A DNA stretch of 64,000 nucleotides from JANPBY01 sp963805505 (lineage in GTDB: Bacteria; Actinomycetota; Actinomycetes; DATJPE01), in NCBI GenBank assembly GCA_963805505.1, contig CAWDUP010000004.1:186001-250000 (forward strand), written 5' to 3'. Of the stretch, positions 8,828 through 16,821 are shown piece by piece. The notes beneath the pieces were generated by a model. The model was not told the origin of the DNA and did no database searches. It worked only from the letters and a program-made list of their open reading frames with translations. The translations under genes and the position numbers were made by a program. Each line of letters opens with the position of its first letter. Position 1 is the first letter of the stretch.

Positions 8828-10036
8828 ATGCCGCTCGAAACCTCCGCGGAGCAGCCGATCCCGGTCCGCACCGTAGCCAGGCTGATCGGCGACTGGATCG
8901 CCAGGCTCGGGCGAGTCTGGGTCGAGGGACAGGTCGCTCAGCTCAACCGCCGACCGGGCGCGACAACGGTCTTTGTCACGCTGCGTGATCCCGTGGCCAA
9001 CGTCTCGATGACGGTGACGTGTCCGGCGGCCGTACTCGACGCAGTGGTCCCGCCCGTGGTCGACGGATCTCGGGTGGTGGTTCATGGACGCCCGGACTTC
9101 TACCTCAACCGGGGCACGCTGAGTCTGGTGGCCATCGAGATCCGATCGGTCGGACTCGGCGCGCTGCTGGCCCGCATCGAAGCTTTGCGTGTCACCCTCG
9201 CGGCCGAGGGACTGTTCGCGGACGACCGCAAGAAACCGCTTCCCTTCCTGCCTCAGTGCATCGGGCTGATCTGCGGTCGCGGATCGGCCGCCGAGCACGA
9301 CGTGCTGGAGAACGCCCGCGCGAGGTGGCCGGCCGCCGCATTCAGGATCGAGAACGTCGCTGTGCAGGGCGTTCATGCTGTTCCCGAGATCACCGATGCC
9401 TTGCACCGCCTCGACCGCGACGCCGCAGTGGATGTGATCGTGGTGACCAGGGGGGGAGGCTCGGTAGAGGACCTTCTCGCATTCTCCGAAGAGTCACTTC
9501 TCAGAGTGGTCAGCACCTGCCGCACACCCGTCGTCAGCGCGATCGGCCATGAACAGGACAGCCCGCTACTCGACCTCGTCGCCGACGTGCGCGCGTCCAC
9601 GCCGACCGACGCGGCCCGTCGGGTGGTGCCCCACATGGCCGAGGAGGTTCAGCGCATCCAGCAGTCCCGGTCTCGAGCGCGCGCCGCCGTGGCAGCGCTC
9701 CTCCAGCGGGAGCAGCGTGCCCTGGACGCGGTTCGAGGGCGCCCGGTACTGGCCACGCCCACGACGCTGCTCGCCGGCCGGGCTGACGCGATCATCGACC
9801 TGCAGCGGCGTACGGCGAACTCGCTGAGCCACGCCCTGGATCGGTCCACCGACACCATCGCCCACCTTCGGGCCCAAGTCATTGCGCTGTCGCCGGCGGC
9901 CACCCTCGAGCGCGGCTACGCCGTGGTCCAGGACGGGGCCGGCGCCGTGGTGCGCGACCCTGACCAGGTCTCCATCGGATCGACCTTGCGTGTCCGCGTG
10001 GCAGCAGGCGAGCTGCAGGCGACGCGCACCGACTGA
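8828..10036 (+). CDS. xseA: Exodeoxyribonuclease VII large subunit
   Basis: Large subunit (402 residues) of exonuclease VII, which degrades single-stranded DNA to short oligonucleotides together with XseB. The N-terminal OB fold (about residues 10-105) includes WVEGQVAQLNRRPGATTVFV. The catalytic domain carries LICGRGSAAEHDVLENARARW, VTRGGGSVEDLLAFSEE and SAIGHEQDSPLLDLVADVRA, then a long coiled coil and a C-terminal ERGYAVVQD segment. The ATG at 8828 is chosen over an in-frame ATG at 8783 because GAGGAG lies just upstream and the protein then starts at the conserved N-terminus. The small subunit gene follows after 23 bases. Confidence 0.96.
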   Translation: MPLETSAEQPIPVRTVARLIGDWIARLGRVWVEGQVAQLNRRPGATTVFVTLRDPVANVSMTVTCPAAVLDAVVPPVVDGSRVVVHGRPDFYLNRGTLSLVAIEIRSVGLGALLARIEALRVTLAAEGLFADDRKKPLPFLPQCIGLICGRGSAAEHDVLENARARWPAAAFRIENVAVQGVHAVPEITDALHRLDRDAAVDVIVVTRGGGSVEDLLAFSEESLLRVVSTCRTPVVSAIGHEQDSPLLDLVADVRASTPTDAARRVVPHMAEEVQRIQQSRSRARAAVAALLQREQRALDAVRGRPVLATPTTLLAGRADAIIDLQRRTANSLSHALDRSTDTIAHLRAQVIALSPAATLERGYAVVQDGAGAVVRDPDQVSIGSTLRVRVAAGELQATRTD

Positions 10037-10047
10037 CCCGTCCGCCC

Positions 10048-10053
10048 TAGGCT
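10048..10053 (+). promoter_or_regulatory. -10 box ahead of xseB
   Basis: TAGGCT ends six bases before the xseB GTG, in the 23-base gap after xseA. It suggests a second, leaderless promoter for xseB in addition to readthrough from xseA. Confidence 0.45.
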
Positions 10054-10059
10054 GACCTC

Positions 10060-10350
10060 GTGAGCGATTCCGTTGCAGGCGCAGCAGCCGAGAGCTCGAC
10101 CACTCGCCCTGAGCTGTCCTACGAGGCGGCCCGCGACGAGCTGGTCGAGGTCGTTCGCCGCCTGGAGTCGGGGGGGACGACCCTCGAGGAGTCCTTGGCC
10201 CTGTGGGAACGCGGCGAGGCGCTCGCGGCCACGTGCCAGTCCTGGCTGGACGGTGCCAAGCAACGCCTGGCCGCGCACGCGGCGCAGGGGGCGGGTGGAT
10301 CCGACGAGAAAGCTGGGGCTGCGGAAGCAGAGCCGGAGAGCGACGACTAG
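10060..10350 (+). CDS. xseB: Exodeoxyribonuclease VII small subunit
   Basis: Small subunit of exonuclease VII, 96 residues. The conserved helical pair is LSYEAARDELVEVVRRLESG followed by TTLEESLALWERGEALAATC, the hallmark of the family, then a low-complexity acidic tail. It forms the stalk-like complex with XseA, whose gene lies immediately upstream. The start is a GTG at 10060, supported by a TAGGCT box six bases upstream. Its last four bases overlap the stop of the convergent DUF4245 gene. The length is slightly above the usual 70-80 residues because of N- and C-terminal extensions rich in Ala, Ser and Glu. Confidence 0.95.
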   Translation: MSDSVAGAAAESSTTRPELSYEAARDELVEVVRRLESGGTTLEESLALWERGEALAATCQSWLDGAKQRLAAHAAQGAGGSDEKAGAAEAEPESDD

Positions 10351-10913
10351 CCCTGCGGCACCGGGGGACGAAGCGAAGCGACCAGGTCGGCCAGCTCTGC
10401 GTCGGCGGCGCTCCCCTGGATGATCAGGGTGGAGTCGGTGAGCTCGCGGACGTACGCGTGCCGACGGCCGTCATCGGCCTGCCACAGCTCCCACCCGGCG
10501 AAGGCACCGGTGCCCGCACCACTTGCGCTGCCGCCTTCGAACAACGTACGCACCGCCCGGGCCGGGGACGCGTCAGTCTGTTGGAGGGCGGCGTACTGGC
10601 CCTCCGGCGTGACATACCCGATGTGGAACACGGTCGACTCGGGGACGCTGCTGACCTCAGGCGGCTCGTAGCGGGCGCTGGTCGGCTGCCAGGCGGCGCT
10701 GAGTCCTGTCGGAACCCTCGCCACGAACGGGGCAGCCGCCCGGGCGCTCACGACCGCCGTGGTCGGGTCCACGACGTGAACCGCTTCGGGCTTTGCCCGG
10801 TAGGTGACTCCGACAAGAAACGCAACGAACAGACCGACGACGGCCAGCGACCACACCATGTCCCGAACGGTCTGACGACCGCGCTTCGGGGGACGCTCGA
10901 CGTCGACAGTCAC
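10347..10913 (-). CDS. DUF4245 membrane-anchored protein
   Basis: Predicted 188-residue protein with a short basic cytoplasmic N-terminus, one membrane anchor (MVWSLAVVGLFVAFLVGVTY, about residues 19-38) and an extracytoplasmic domain ending LVASLRPP. This matches the actinobacterial DUF4245 family of unknown function; a homologue lies near glpX and xseAB in M. tuberculosis, as I recall. The GTG at 10913 is used because longer in-frame starts would overlap the upstream ABC ATPase gene and read out-of-frame sequence. It follows the ABC ATPase by 25 bases on the same strand but is unlikely to be functionally part of the molybdate system. The 3' end overlaps xseB by four bases. Confidence 0.85.
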   Translation of the reverse strand: MTVDVERPPKRGRQTVRDMVWSLAVVGLFVAFLVGVTYRAKPEAVHVVDPTTAVVSARAAAPFVARVPTGLSAAWQPTSARYEPPEVSSVPESTVFHIGYVTPEGQYAALQQTDASPARAVRTLFEGGSASGAGTGAFAGWELWQADDGRRHAYVRELTDSTLIIQGSAADAELADLVASLRPPVPQG

Positions 10914-10938
10914 CGGTGAATGGTCGCACGGTCGGGAC

Positions 10939-12003
10939 CTAGGTCGGGTAGACGACCGCTTCCACCGCCTTGACCGAGATCCACACCTCGATGCCGCGGG
11001 CGAGCCCGAGCGCTGAGAACGCATCTGCTGTGACGTCGGCGAGCACAGGGACCGGCCCCCCCACATCCAGCCGCACTCGCTCGCCATGCGGCTCGAAACC
11101 TTCGATGGTGCCCGGAAAGACGTTGCGGGGGCTTCCCTCGGGTCGCTGTCGGTGAACGGCCACCGCAGTGGGCGGGAAGGCCACCATGACCGGGCCGTGG
11201 GCCGACTCCGCCACGACGACATCCACACCGGAGCTCAGCCGAACCCGGACGCCGCTGGCGAGCCCGGAAAGCAGATTGAGTCCCACGAGCCGGGCGACGT
11301 ACGGCGTCCGTGGCTGCCGGGCCACCTCGCGGGGCGTGCCCCGCTGGACGACTCGGCCCTCCTCGAGAACGACCAGGCTGTCCGCAAGAGCCGAGGCGTC
11401 GACCGGGTCATGCGTGACCAACAGGGTCACTCCACCGAAATCCTCCAGGTCTTCCCTGAGCCGGGCTCGCACGTCGATACGCGTTGCTGCATCGAGCGCG
11501 GCCAGGGGTTCGTCCAGGAGAAGCACCTGCGGTCGAAGGGCCAGAGCGCGGGCGAGCGCCACCCGCTGGGCCTGGCCGGCCGACAGCTCGGTCGGTCTTC
11601 TGCCTGCCAGGTCGGCGATGCCCAAGCCGTCGAGCTGACCCCGTGCCGCCCGATCTGCCGGACGCCGCCGCTCCCCGCGAGCGCGCAAGCCGAACGCCAC
11701 GTTGTCCACGACAGACAGGTGGGGGAACAGCATCAGGTCCGACGCGACGTAGGTCACCGGGCGCCGGTGCGGTGGGAGCGACTCCACCGACTCCCCGCCG
11801 ACGCTGATGGAAGTTCCTGGCCCCCCGGGTTCCAGTCCGGCCAGGACCCGCAGAAGGGTTGTCTTGCCCGCGCCATTGGGCCCAACAACCCCCACGACCT
11901 CTCCCGGCCCAGCCGAGACCCGAACATCGACGACGAGGGTCGGACGTTCACACAGCACCCGGGCTGCCAGGTCCTCGCCACGGCCGAGCGCGACGGTGCT
12001 CAT
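10939..12003 (-). CDS. modC: Molybdate ABC transporter ATP-binding protein
   Basis: ATPase of 354 residues that powers molybdate (or tungstate) import. Walker A is GPNGAGKTTLLR, the signature is ELSAGQAQRVALARALAL and Walker B is VLLLDEPLAALD. The C-terminal part is a TOBE/Mop-type regulatory domain (ending ALGLARGIEVWISVKAVE), which binds oxyanion in ModC proteins. The ATG at 12003 overlaps the modB stop (ATGA), showing translational coupling. An upstream in-frame start (12018) is rejected because it lies inside modB. Context with modA, modB and a Mop-type regulator makes the substrate assignment strong. Confidence 0.94.
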   Translation of the reverse strand: MSTVALGRGEDLAARVLCERPTLVVDVRVSAGPGEVVGVVGPNGAGKTTLLRVLAGLEPGGPGTSISVGGESVESLPPHRRPVTYVASDLMLFPHLSVVDNVAFGLRARGERRRPADRAARGQLDGLGIADLAGRRPTELSAGQAQRVALARALALRPQVLLLDEPLAALDAATRIDVRARLREDLEDFGGVTLLVTHDPVDASALADSLVVLEEGRVVQRGTPREVARQPRTPYVARLVGLNLLSGLASGVRVRLSSGVDVVVAESAHGPVMVAFPPTAVAVHRQRPEGSPRNVFPGTIEGFEPHGERVRLDVGGPVPVLADVTADAFSALGLARGIEVWISVKAVEAVVYPT

Positions 12004-12809
12004 GCCCTGACCCACCACCGATCGCGCAAGGCGAACAGCACGACCACCGACACCGCCAGCATCAAAACGCCGAGTGCCAACGCGGCGCCCGGGTCGGTCT
12101 CCAGGGACAGATAGACAGCCAGCGGCATCGTCTGGGTGCGACCCTGCAGGCTGCCGGCGAAGGTGATCGTCGCCCCGAACTCACCCAAGGCGCGGGCCCA
12201 CGCCAGCAGGGTCCCGGCCGCAATTCCCGGGCCGATCAGGGGCAGCGTGACTCGGCGGAAGCGAGTCCATGGGCTGGCCCCGAGGACGGCTGCTGTCTCT
12301 TCGAACCGGGGATTTCGCTGCCGCAGCGCTCCCTCCACGGTGACCACGAGGAAGGGCAACGCCACGAACGTCTCGGCCACGATCACGCCAGCAGTGCTGA
12401 ACGGCAGGCTCAGCCCAGTCAGTGAGTAGAGCGGGCCGCCGAGCAATCCCCTGCGCCCGAATGCGGCCAGCAACGCCACTCCCCCGACCACTGGGGGGAG
12501 GACGAGGGGGACGGTCACCAGGGCCCGCCCCACGGACGCCCAGCGCCCGTGGGCGCGCGCAAGGACGACGGCCAGGGGAACTCCAAGGATCAAGCATGCC
12601 GCGGTCGCGCAGGCGGAGCAGAAGATCGACAGCACCAGGGCATCGGTCACCACCGAGGAGGTGAACAAGGTCGCCGAGTCACTCCAAGGAACCCGAACCA
12701 GCAGGGCAACCAGCGGCATCACCAGCAACCCCATGGCCAGTGCAGCGGGAACGAGCAGGATGCGTGGAGGGGCCGTTGCCACGGCTGCCCGCGGGGTCGC
12801 CCGCCTCAT
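12000..12809 (-). CDS. modB: Molybdate ABC transporter permease
   Basis: Inner-membrane permease of 269 residues with about five or six hydrophobic segments (for example VPLVLPPVVGGVALLAAFG and a C-terminal LALGVLMLAVSVVVLFAL). The EAA loop that contacts ModC is EETAAVLGASPWTRFRRVTL, and the conserved EFGATITFAGSLQGRTQTMP stretch of ModB is present. It follows modA by ten bases and overlaps modC by four. The strong basic N-terminus before the first segment fits a cytoplasmic start. Family and role are clear; molybdate versus tungstate cannot be told from sequence. Confidence 0.95.
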   Translation of the reverse strand: MRRATPRAAVATAPPRILLVPAALAMGLLVMPLVALLVRVPWSDSATLFTSSVVTDALVLSIFCSACATAACLILGVPLAVVLARAHGRWASVGRALVTVPLVLPPVVGGVALLAAFGRRGLLGGPLYSLTGLSLPFSTAGVIVAETFVALPFLVVTVEGALRQRNPRFEETAAVLGASPWTRFRRVTLPLIGPGIAAGTLLAWARALGEFGATITFAGSLQGRTQTMPLAVYLSLETDPGAALALGVLMLAVSVVVLFALRDRWWVRA

Positions 12810-12819
12810 TCCGGCCTGC

Positions 12820-13605
12820 TCATGGAAGCTGGAAGCCGTACTTCTCGAGCACCGCTGCCCCGTCGGGAGACCGCACCAAGGCGATGAAGGCGGACGCGGC
12901 GCCGCCAGTGCCGGCCGAACCGGTCAGCTCGACGATCGGATAGTCGGTGGTGATCTGCTCCGGCTTGGGGAGGACCACCTCATCCGTCGTGTCAGCGGCT
13001 GCGCGGGCATCCGTCACGTAGACCACGCCCACATCCGCCTCGTCCGCTGCGACCTTGGCCACCACCGACTTGACGTCCTGCTCGAGGGAGTCCGGCGCCG
13101 CCACCAGTCCAGCCACCTCGAAGGCATGCACGGCAGCCGCTCCACAGGGAACTTCCGGGGCGCACATGACGACGGTGCGCGCCGGATCGGCGAGATCACG
13201 TAAGCCGGTCACCCCGGCCGGGTTGCCTGGAGGCACCACCAGCGTGAGGGAGTTTCGCGCAAAGACAACCGGCTGACCGACGGTTACCCCACCGTCCACG
13301 GCCTCCTGCATGTTGGTAGGGCTGGCCGTTGCGAGCACAGCTGCTGGGGCACCGTCGAGTGCCTGCCGCACGAGGCTGCTGCTGCCGCCGAACGAGAAGT
13401 CGACCACCGTCCCAGGATGTTCCGCCCGATAGACGTCGCCGAGCTCGCCGAAGGCCTCGGTCAGCGACGCCGCGGCCAGAACCGTCAGGTGCGGTGGCTC
13501 AGCACGCCCCGATCCTGACGCTGCGCACGCCGACAGGGTTGCCGGCACCACCGCGATGGCTGCGAGGGCGCGCAGGAGCCGGACCGTCTTCTTGCGGTGG
13601 GTCAC
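12820..13605 (-). CDS. modA: Molybdate-binding lipoprotein
   Basis: Periplasmic-type substrate-binding protein of 261 residues, exported as a lipoprotein: a basic N-terminus (MTHRKKTVRLLR), a hydrophobic core and the lipobox LSAC with Cys near residue 27. The mature part starts with LTVLAAASLTEAFGELGDVY and FSFGGSSSLVRQAL, the oxyanion-binding strand and helix starts of ModA; the serines there contact molybdate. It begins with a GTG that overlaps the stop of the upstream Mop-type regulator (GTGA), so the four genes form one operon. The length is typical (about 250 residues). Confidence 0.95.
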   Translation of the reverse strand: MTHRKKTVRLLRALAAIAVVPATLSACAASGSGRAEPPHLTVLAAASLTEAFGELGDVYRAEHPGTVVDFSFGGSSSLVRQALDGAPAAVLATASPTNMQEAVDGGVTVGQPVVFARNSLTLVVPPGNPAGVTGLRDLADPARTVVMCAPEVPCGAAAVHAFEVAGLVAAPDSLEQDVKSVVAKVAADEADVGVVYVTDARAAADTTDEVVLPKPEQITTDYPIVELTGSAGTGGAASAFIALVRSPDGAAVLEKYGFQLP

Positions 13606-13997
13606 TCGGAGACTTCCAGCACCACGTGGGTGGACTTGACCGACGCCACGGCGACCACGCCGGGTTCCAGCCCCAGCTCATCGGCTGCCTCGCGGCTCAT
13701 CAGCGACACGACCCGGAAGGGACCTGCCTGCATCTCGACCTGCGCCATGACGGTGTCCCGCACGACCCGGGTGACGATCCCGACGAACCGGTTCCGGGCG
13801 GAAGCGGCAGCCGTACGCCCCGGCGCGGGGGGATCGTGCAGTTCGACGGCCACCGTGGCCAGCTCTGCGCCATCGACCACCCGACGACCAGCAGAGTCAT
13901 TGGTGGACTCGAGCCGACCGCCGTCGATCCAGCGACGTACCGTGTCGTCGCTGACCCCGAGCAACCTTGCTGCCTCCGATATCCGCATCTGCGTCAT
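13602..13997 (-). CDS. Mop-type regulator: helix-turn-helix plus molybdopterin-binding domain
   Basis: Protein of 131 residues fusing a MerR-like/excisionase-type helix-turn-helix (MRISEAARLLGVSDDTVRRW, about residues 4-50) to one Mop/TOBE oxyanion-binding domain (RNRFVGIVTRVVRDTVMAQV to the end, about residues 67-131). It probably senses molybdate and controls the operon it heads, acting as a compact substitute for ModE. A TATCCT -10-like box lies seven bases from the ATG at 13997; an internal ATG at 13988 is also possible. It is divergent from glpX. Direct evidence is the domain order and the GTGA overlap with modA. Confidence 0.85.
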   Translation of the reverse strand: MTQMRISEAARLLGVSDDTVRRWIDGGRLESTNDSAGRRVVDGAELATVAVELHDPPAPGRTAAASARNRFVGIVTRVVRDTVMAQVEMQAGPFRVVSLMSREAADELGLEPGVVAVASVKSTHVVLEVSE

Positions 13998-14063
13998 AGA
14001 TCATAGGATAGCTCTGCAAATGCGGAGATATGAGCGCTGGGGTGCAGCTCGCCGCGGCCCTCC

Positions 14064-14069
14064 TAAGAT
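14064..14069 (+). promoter_or_regulatory. -10 box of glpX (leaderless promoter)
   Basis: TAAGAT fits TANNNT and ends six bases before the glpX ATG. No Shine-Dalgarno sequence can be placed in so short a leader, so translation is probably leaderless. Confidence 0.6.
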
Positions 14070-14075
14070 CGACCC

Positions 14076-15092
14076 ATGACCGAGACGCCAGATCGCAACC
14101 TCGCCCTCGAGCTGGTCCGGGTCACCGAGGCAGCGGCCATGGCCGCAGGTCGGTGGGTGGGGCGCGGCGACAAGCTCGGTGCCGATGGGGCGGCTGTCAA
14201 CGCCATGCGGCAGCTGATCTCTTCGGTATCGATGAACGGGATCGTGGTGATCGGCGAGGGCGAGAAGGACGCAGCGCCCATGTTGTTCAACGGGGAGCAC
14301 GTCGGCGACGGCTCCGGTCCACCCTGCGATGTGGCCGTCGACCCGATCGACGGGACCACCCTGTGCGCCAAGGGCATGAGCAATGCCTTGGCCGTCATGG
14401 CCGTTGCCGAACGAGGCACGATGTTCGACCCGTCGGCGGTCTTCTACATGGACAAGCTGGTCACCGGCGCTGCTGCTGCCTCAACGGTGGACATCAACGC
14501 GCCTGTCGCAGACAACGTCCGCGCGGTCGCGAAGGCCAAGGGGGAGAGCACCGACGACGTGACCGTGTGTGTCCTCGACCGCCCGCGGCACGACGGGATC
14601 GTTAGCGAGATCCGCGCGACCGGAGCACGGATCAGGTTCATCAGCGACGGTGATGTGGCCGGAGCGATCATGGCGGCCCGCGACGGCACCGGGATCGACC
14701 TGCTCGTCGGAATCGGCGGTACGCCCGAGGGAATCATCGCGGCTTGCGCGATGAAATGCCTCGGCGGCGTGATCCAGGCCAAGCTGTGGCCGCGCGACGC
14801 AGACGAGCGCATCAAGGCTCTTGACGCCGGCCACGACCTGTCCCGCGTGCTCATGACCGAGGATCTGGTGACCGGGAAGGACGTCTTCTTCGTTGCCACC
14901 GGCATCACCGACGGCGAGATGTTGCGAGGTGTCCGCTACCGCTCAGGCGGAGCCCAGACCCACTCCCTGGTGATGCGCTCACGAAGCGGAACCATCCGGC
15001 TCATCGAGAGCGAACATCACCTCGACAAGCTCCGGCACTACGCCGCCGTGGACTTCGAGCACTCCGAGTCCGAGGCACGTGGCCATGGCTGA
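14076..15092 (+). CDS. glpX: Class II fructose-1,6-bisphosphatase
   Basis: Gluconeogenic enzyme of 338 residues hydrolysing fructose-1,6-bisphosphate to fructose-6-phosphate. Metal and phosphate ligands sit in VIGEGEKDAAPML and in AVDPIDGTTLCAKGM (near residue 89), the class II (GlpX) signature. GIGGTPEGIIAACAMKC is the conserved C-terminal loop. Most actinobacteria rely on this class alone. The 3' end overlaps the class I fumarase start by eight bases, so the two are probably cotranscribed; glpX next to a fumarase gene is also the arrangement I recall in mycobacteria, there with class II fumarase. Confidence 0.96.
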   Translation: MTETPDRNLALELVRVTEAAAMAAGRWVGRGDKLGADGAAVNAMRQLISSVSMNGIVVIGEGEKDAAPMLFNGEHVGDGSGPPCDVAVDPIDGTTLCAKGMSNALAVMAVAERGTMFDPSAVFYMDKLVTGAAAASTVDINAPVADNVRAVAKAKGESTDDVTVCVLDRPRHDGIVSEIRATGARIRFISDGDVAGAIMAARDGTGIDLLVGIGGTPEGIIAACAMKCLGGVIQAKLWPRDADERIKALDAGHDLSRVLMTEDLVTGKDVFFVATGITDGEMLRGVRYRSGGAQTHSLVMRSRSGTIRLIESEHHLDKLRHYAAVDFEHSESEARGHG

Positions 15093-16764
15093 CTTCGCGT
15101 ACTCAGATCTGCTTCCGGTCGGCGACGACGAGACGCCGTACCGCCTCATCACCACCGAGGGCGTCTCCACGGTGGAAGCGGCCGGACGCAGATTCCTGTC
15201 CGTCGAACCGGAAGTGCTGCGGCTGCTGACCTTTGAGGCGATGCACGACATCTCGCATCTCCTACGGCCGGCGCACCTGGCTCAGCTTCGACGCATCCTG
15301 GACGATCCCGAGGCATCGCCCAACGACCGATTCGTGGCCCTTGACCTGCTCAAGAACGCCAACATCTCAGCCGGCGGCGTGCTGCCCATGTGCCAAGACA
15401 CCGGGACCGCTGTCGTGATGGGCAAGAGGGGCCAGCACGTCCTGACCGAGGGTTCTGACGAGGCAGCCATCAGCCGCGGGGTGTTCGATGCCTACGCCCA
15501 GCTCAACCTTCGGTACTCCCAGATGGCGCCGTTGACGATGTGGGAAGAGCGCAACACCGGGACGAACCTCCCGGCGCAGGTCGAGATCTACGCGGACACG
15601 ACTCCAGGGCACGAGGCCAGCTACACGTTGCTGTTCATGGCCAAGGGAGGTGGATCGGCCAACAAGTCCTTCCTGTTCCAGGAGACGAAGGCGGTGCTCA
15701 ACCCCACCCGTTTGATGACCTACCTCGAGGAGCGCATCCGCGCCCTGGGAACCGCGGCATGCCCGCCCTACCACCTGGCCATCGTGATCGGCGGTACGTC
15801 GGCTGAGTTCGCCTTGAAGACCGCGAAGTATGCCTCGGCCCACTACCTCGATCAGCTCCCCAAGGCGGGCTCCGAGGTCGGGCACGGCTTCCGGGACCAC
15901 GAGCTCGAGGCCGAGGTTCTTGCCTTGACCCAGCGCCTCGGGATCGGCGCGCAGTTCGGCGGGAAGTACTTCTGCCACGACGTACGCGTCGTTCGCCTTC
16001 CGCGCCATGGAGCATCGCTGCCCATCGCCATCGCGGTCTCGTGCTCGGCCGACCGCCAGGCGAAGGGCAAGATCACCCCGGAAGGGGTCTTTCTCGAGGC
16101 CCTCGAGCGCGAACCCGCTCAGTACTTGCCTGAGGTCACCGACGAGCACCTCGACGACGGACTCGGCGAAGCCGTACCCGTCGATCTGCATCGGCCGATG
16201 TCCGAGATTCGAGCTGAGCTGTCTCGCTATCCGGTGAAGACCCGGCTGTCGCTGAGTGGCCCGATGGTGGTGGCTCGCGACATCGCCCACGCCAAGATCC
16301 AGGAGCGGCTGGACGCTGGTGGGAGCATGCCCGACTACCTGCGCGACATGTGCGTCTACTACGCGGGTCCCGCGAAGACTCCCGAGGGCTATGCATCAGG
16401 TTCCTTCGGGCCGACGACGGCCGGCCGGATGGACTCCTACGTCGACTCCTTCCAACGCGCCGGTGGGTCGTTCGTCATGCTGGCCAAGGGGAATCGCTCG
16501 ACCGCCGTCACGCAGGCCTGCCACGAGCACGGCGGGTTCTACCTCGGATCCATCGGTGGTCCAGCAGCCCGCTTGGCCCTCGACTGCATCCGCCGTGTCG
16601 AGGTCCTCGAATACCCAGAGCTCGGGATGGAAGCCATCTGGCAGATCGAGGTCGAGGACTTCCCCGCCTTCATCGTGGTCGACGACAAGGGCAACGACTT
16701 CTTCACCGATCCTTCGCCCGCCCCGATCATCACCCATGTCCCGGTGGGTCCCCCGCAGCCCTGA
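15085..16764 (+). CDS. Class I fumarate hydratase (iron-sulfur type)
   Basis: Homodimeric class I fumarase of 559 residues that interconverts fumarate and malate with a [4Fe-4S] cluster. Likely cluster cysteines are in GGVLPMCQDTGTA, GKYFCHDVRVVRLPRHGAS and DMCVYYAGPAKTPEG, followed by the conserved GSFGPTTAGRMDSYV loop. The ATG at 15085 is chosen over a GTG at 15079 because a GAGG sequence then has normal spacing. It overlaps the glpX end. A class II fumarase (fumC) lies 1.2 kb downstream, so the organism carries an oxygen-sensitive and a stable isozyme side by side, separated by a nuclease-like gene. Confidence 0.95.
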   Translation: MADFAYSDLLPVGDDETPYRLITTEGVSTVEAAGRRFLSVEPEVLRLLTFEAMHDISHLLRPAHLAQLRRILDDPEASPNDRFVALDLLKNANISAGGVLPMCQDTGTAVVMGKRGQHVLTEGSDEAAISRGVFDAYAQLNLRYSQMAPLTMWEERNTGTNLPAQVEIYADTTPGHEASYTLLFMAKGGGSANKSFLFQETKAVLNPTRLMTYLEERIRALGTAACPPYHLAIVIGGTSAEFALKTAKYASAHYLDQLPKAGSEVGHGFRDHELEAEVLALTQRLGIGAQFGGKYFCHDVRVVRLPRHGASLPIAIAVSCSADRQAKGKITPEGVFLEALEREPAQYLPEVTDEHLDDGLGEAVPVDLHRPMSEIRAELSRYPVKTRLSLSGPMVVARDIAHAKIQERLDAGGSMPDYLRDMCVYYAGPAKTPEGYASGSFGPTTAGRMDSYVDSFQRAGGSFVMLAKGNRSTAVTQACHEHGGFYLGSIGGPAARLALDCIRRVEVLEYPELGMEAIWQIEVEDFPAFIVVDDKGNDFFTDPSPAPIITHVPVGPPQP

Positions 16765-16773
16765 CTCCTCACG

Positions 16774-16821
16774 TTGCGTCCGACCAAGTGAGGGCTATTG
16801 GCCACGCTTCCTCGGACGTAA
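16774..16821 (+). repeat. 48-bp palindromic repeat, copy A
   Basis: One of three 48-bp elements. Arms read TTGCGTCCGACC...TCGGACGTAA, around a core with GTG...GGCCAC that can form an inner hairpin. Copy A lies between the convergent class I fumarase and the AbiEi/DUF559-like gene. It contains the last nine codons or so and the stop of the latter (TAG at 16795-16797, bottom strand). It is inverted relative to copy B. Confidence 0.9.

Noticed and set aside
7702..8988. A 428-residue open frame on the + strand opposite ispH
   Set aside because: Antisense to ispH, whose cysteine motifs and promoter are clear, and would overlap the xseA start.
16774..16821. Copy A of the palindrome as a plain transcription terminator between convergent genes
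   Set aside because: The same 48-bp element also occurs in a divergent promoter gap (copy B) and between tandem genes (copy C), with fixed length, which is not terminator behaviour.
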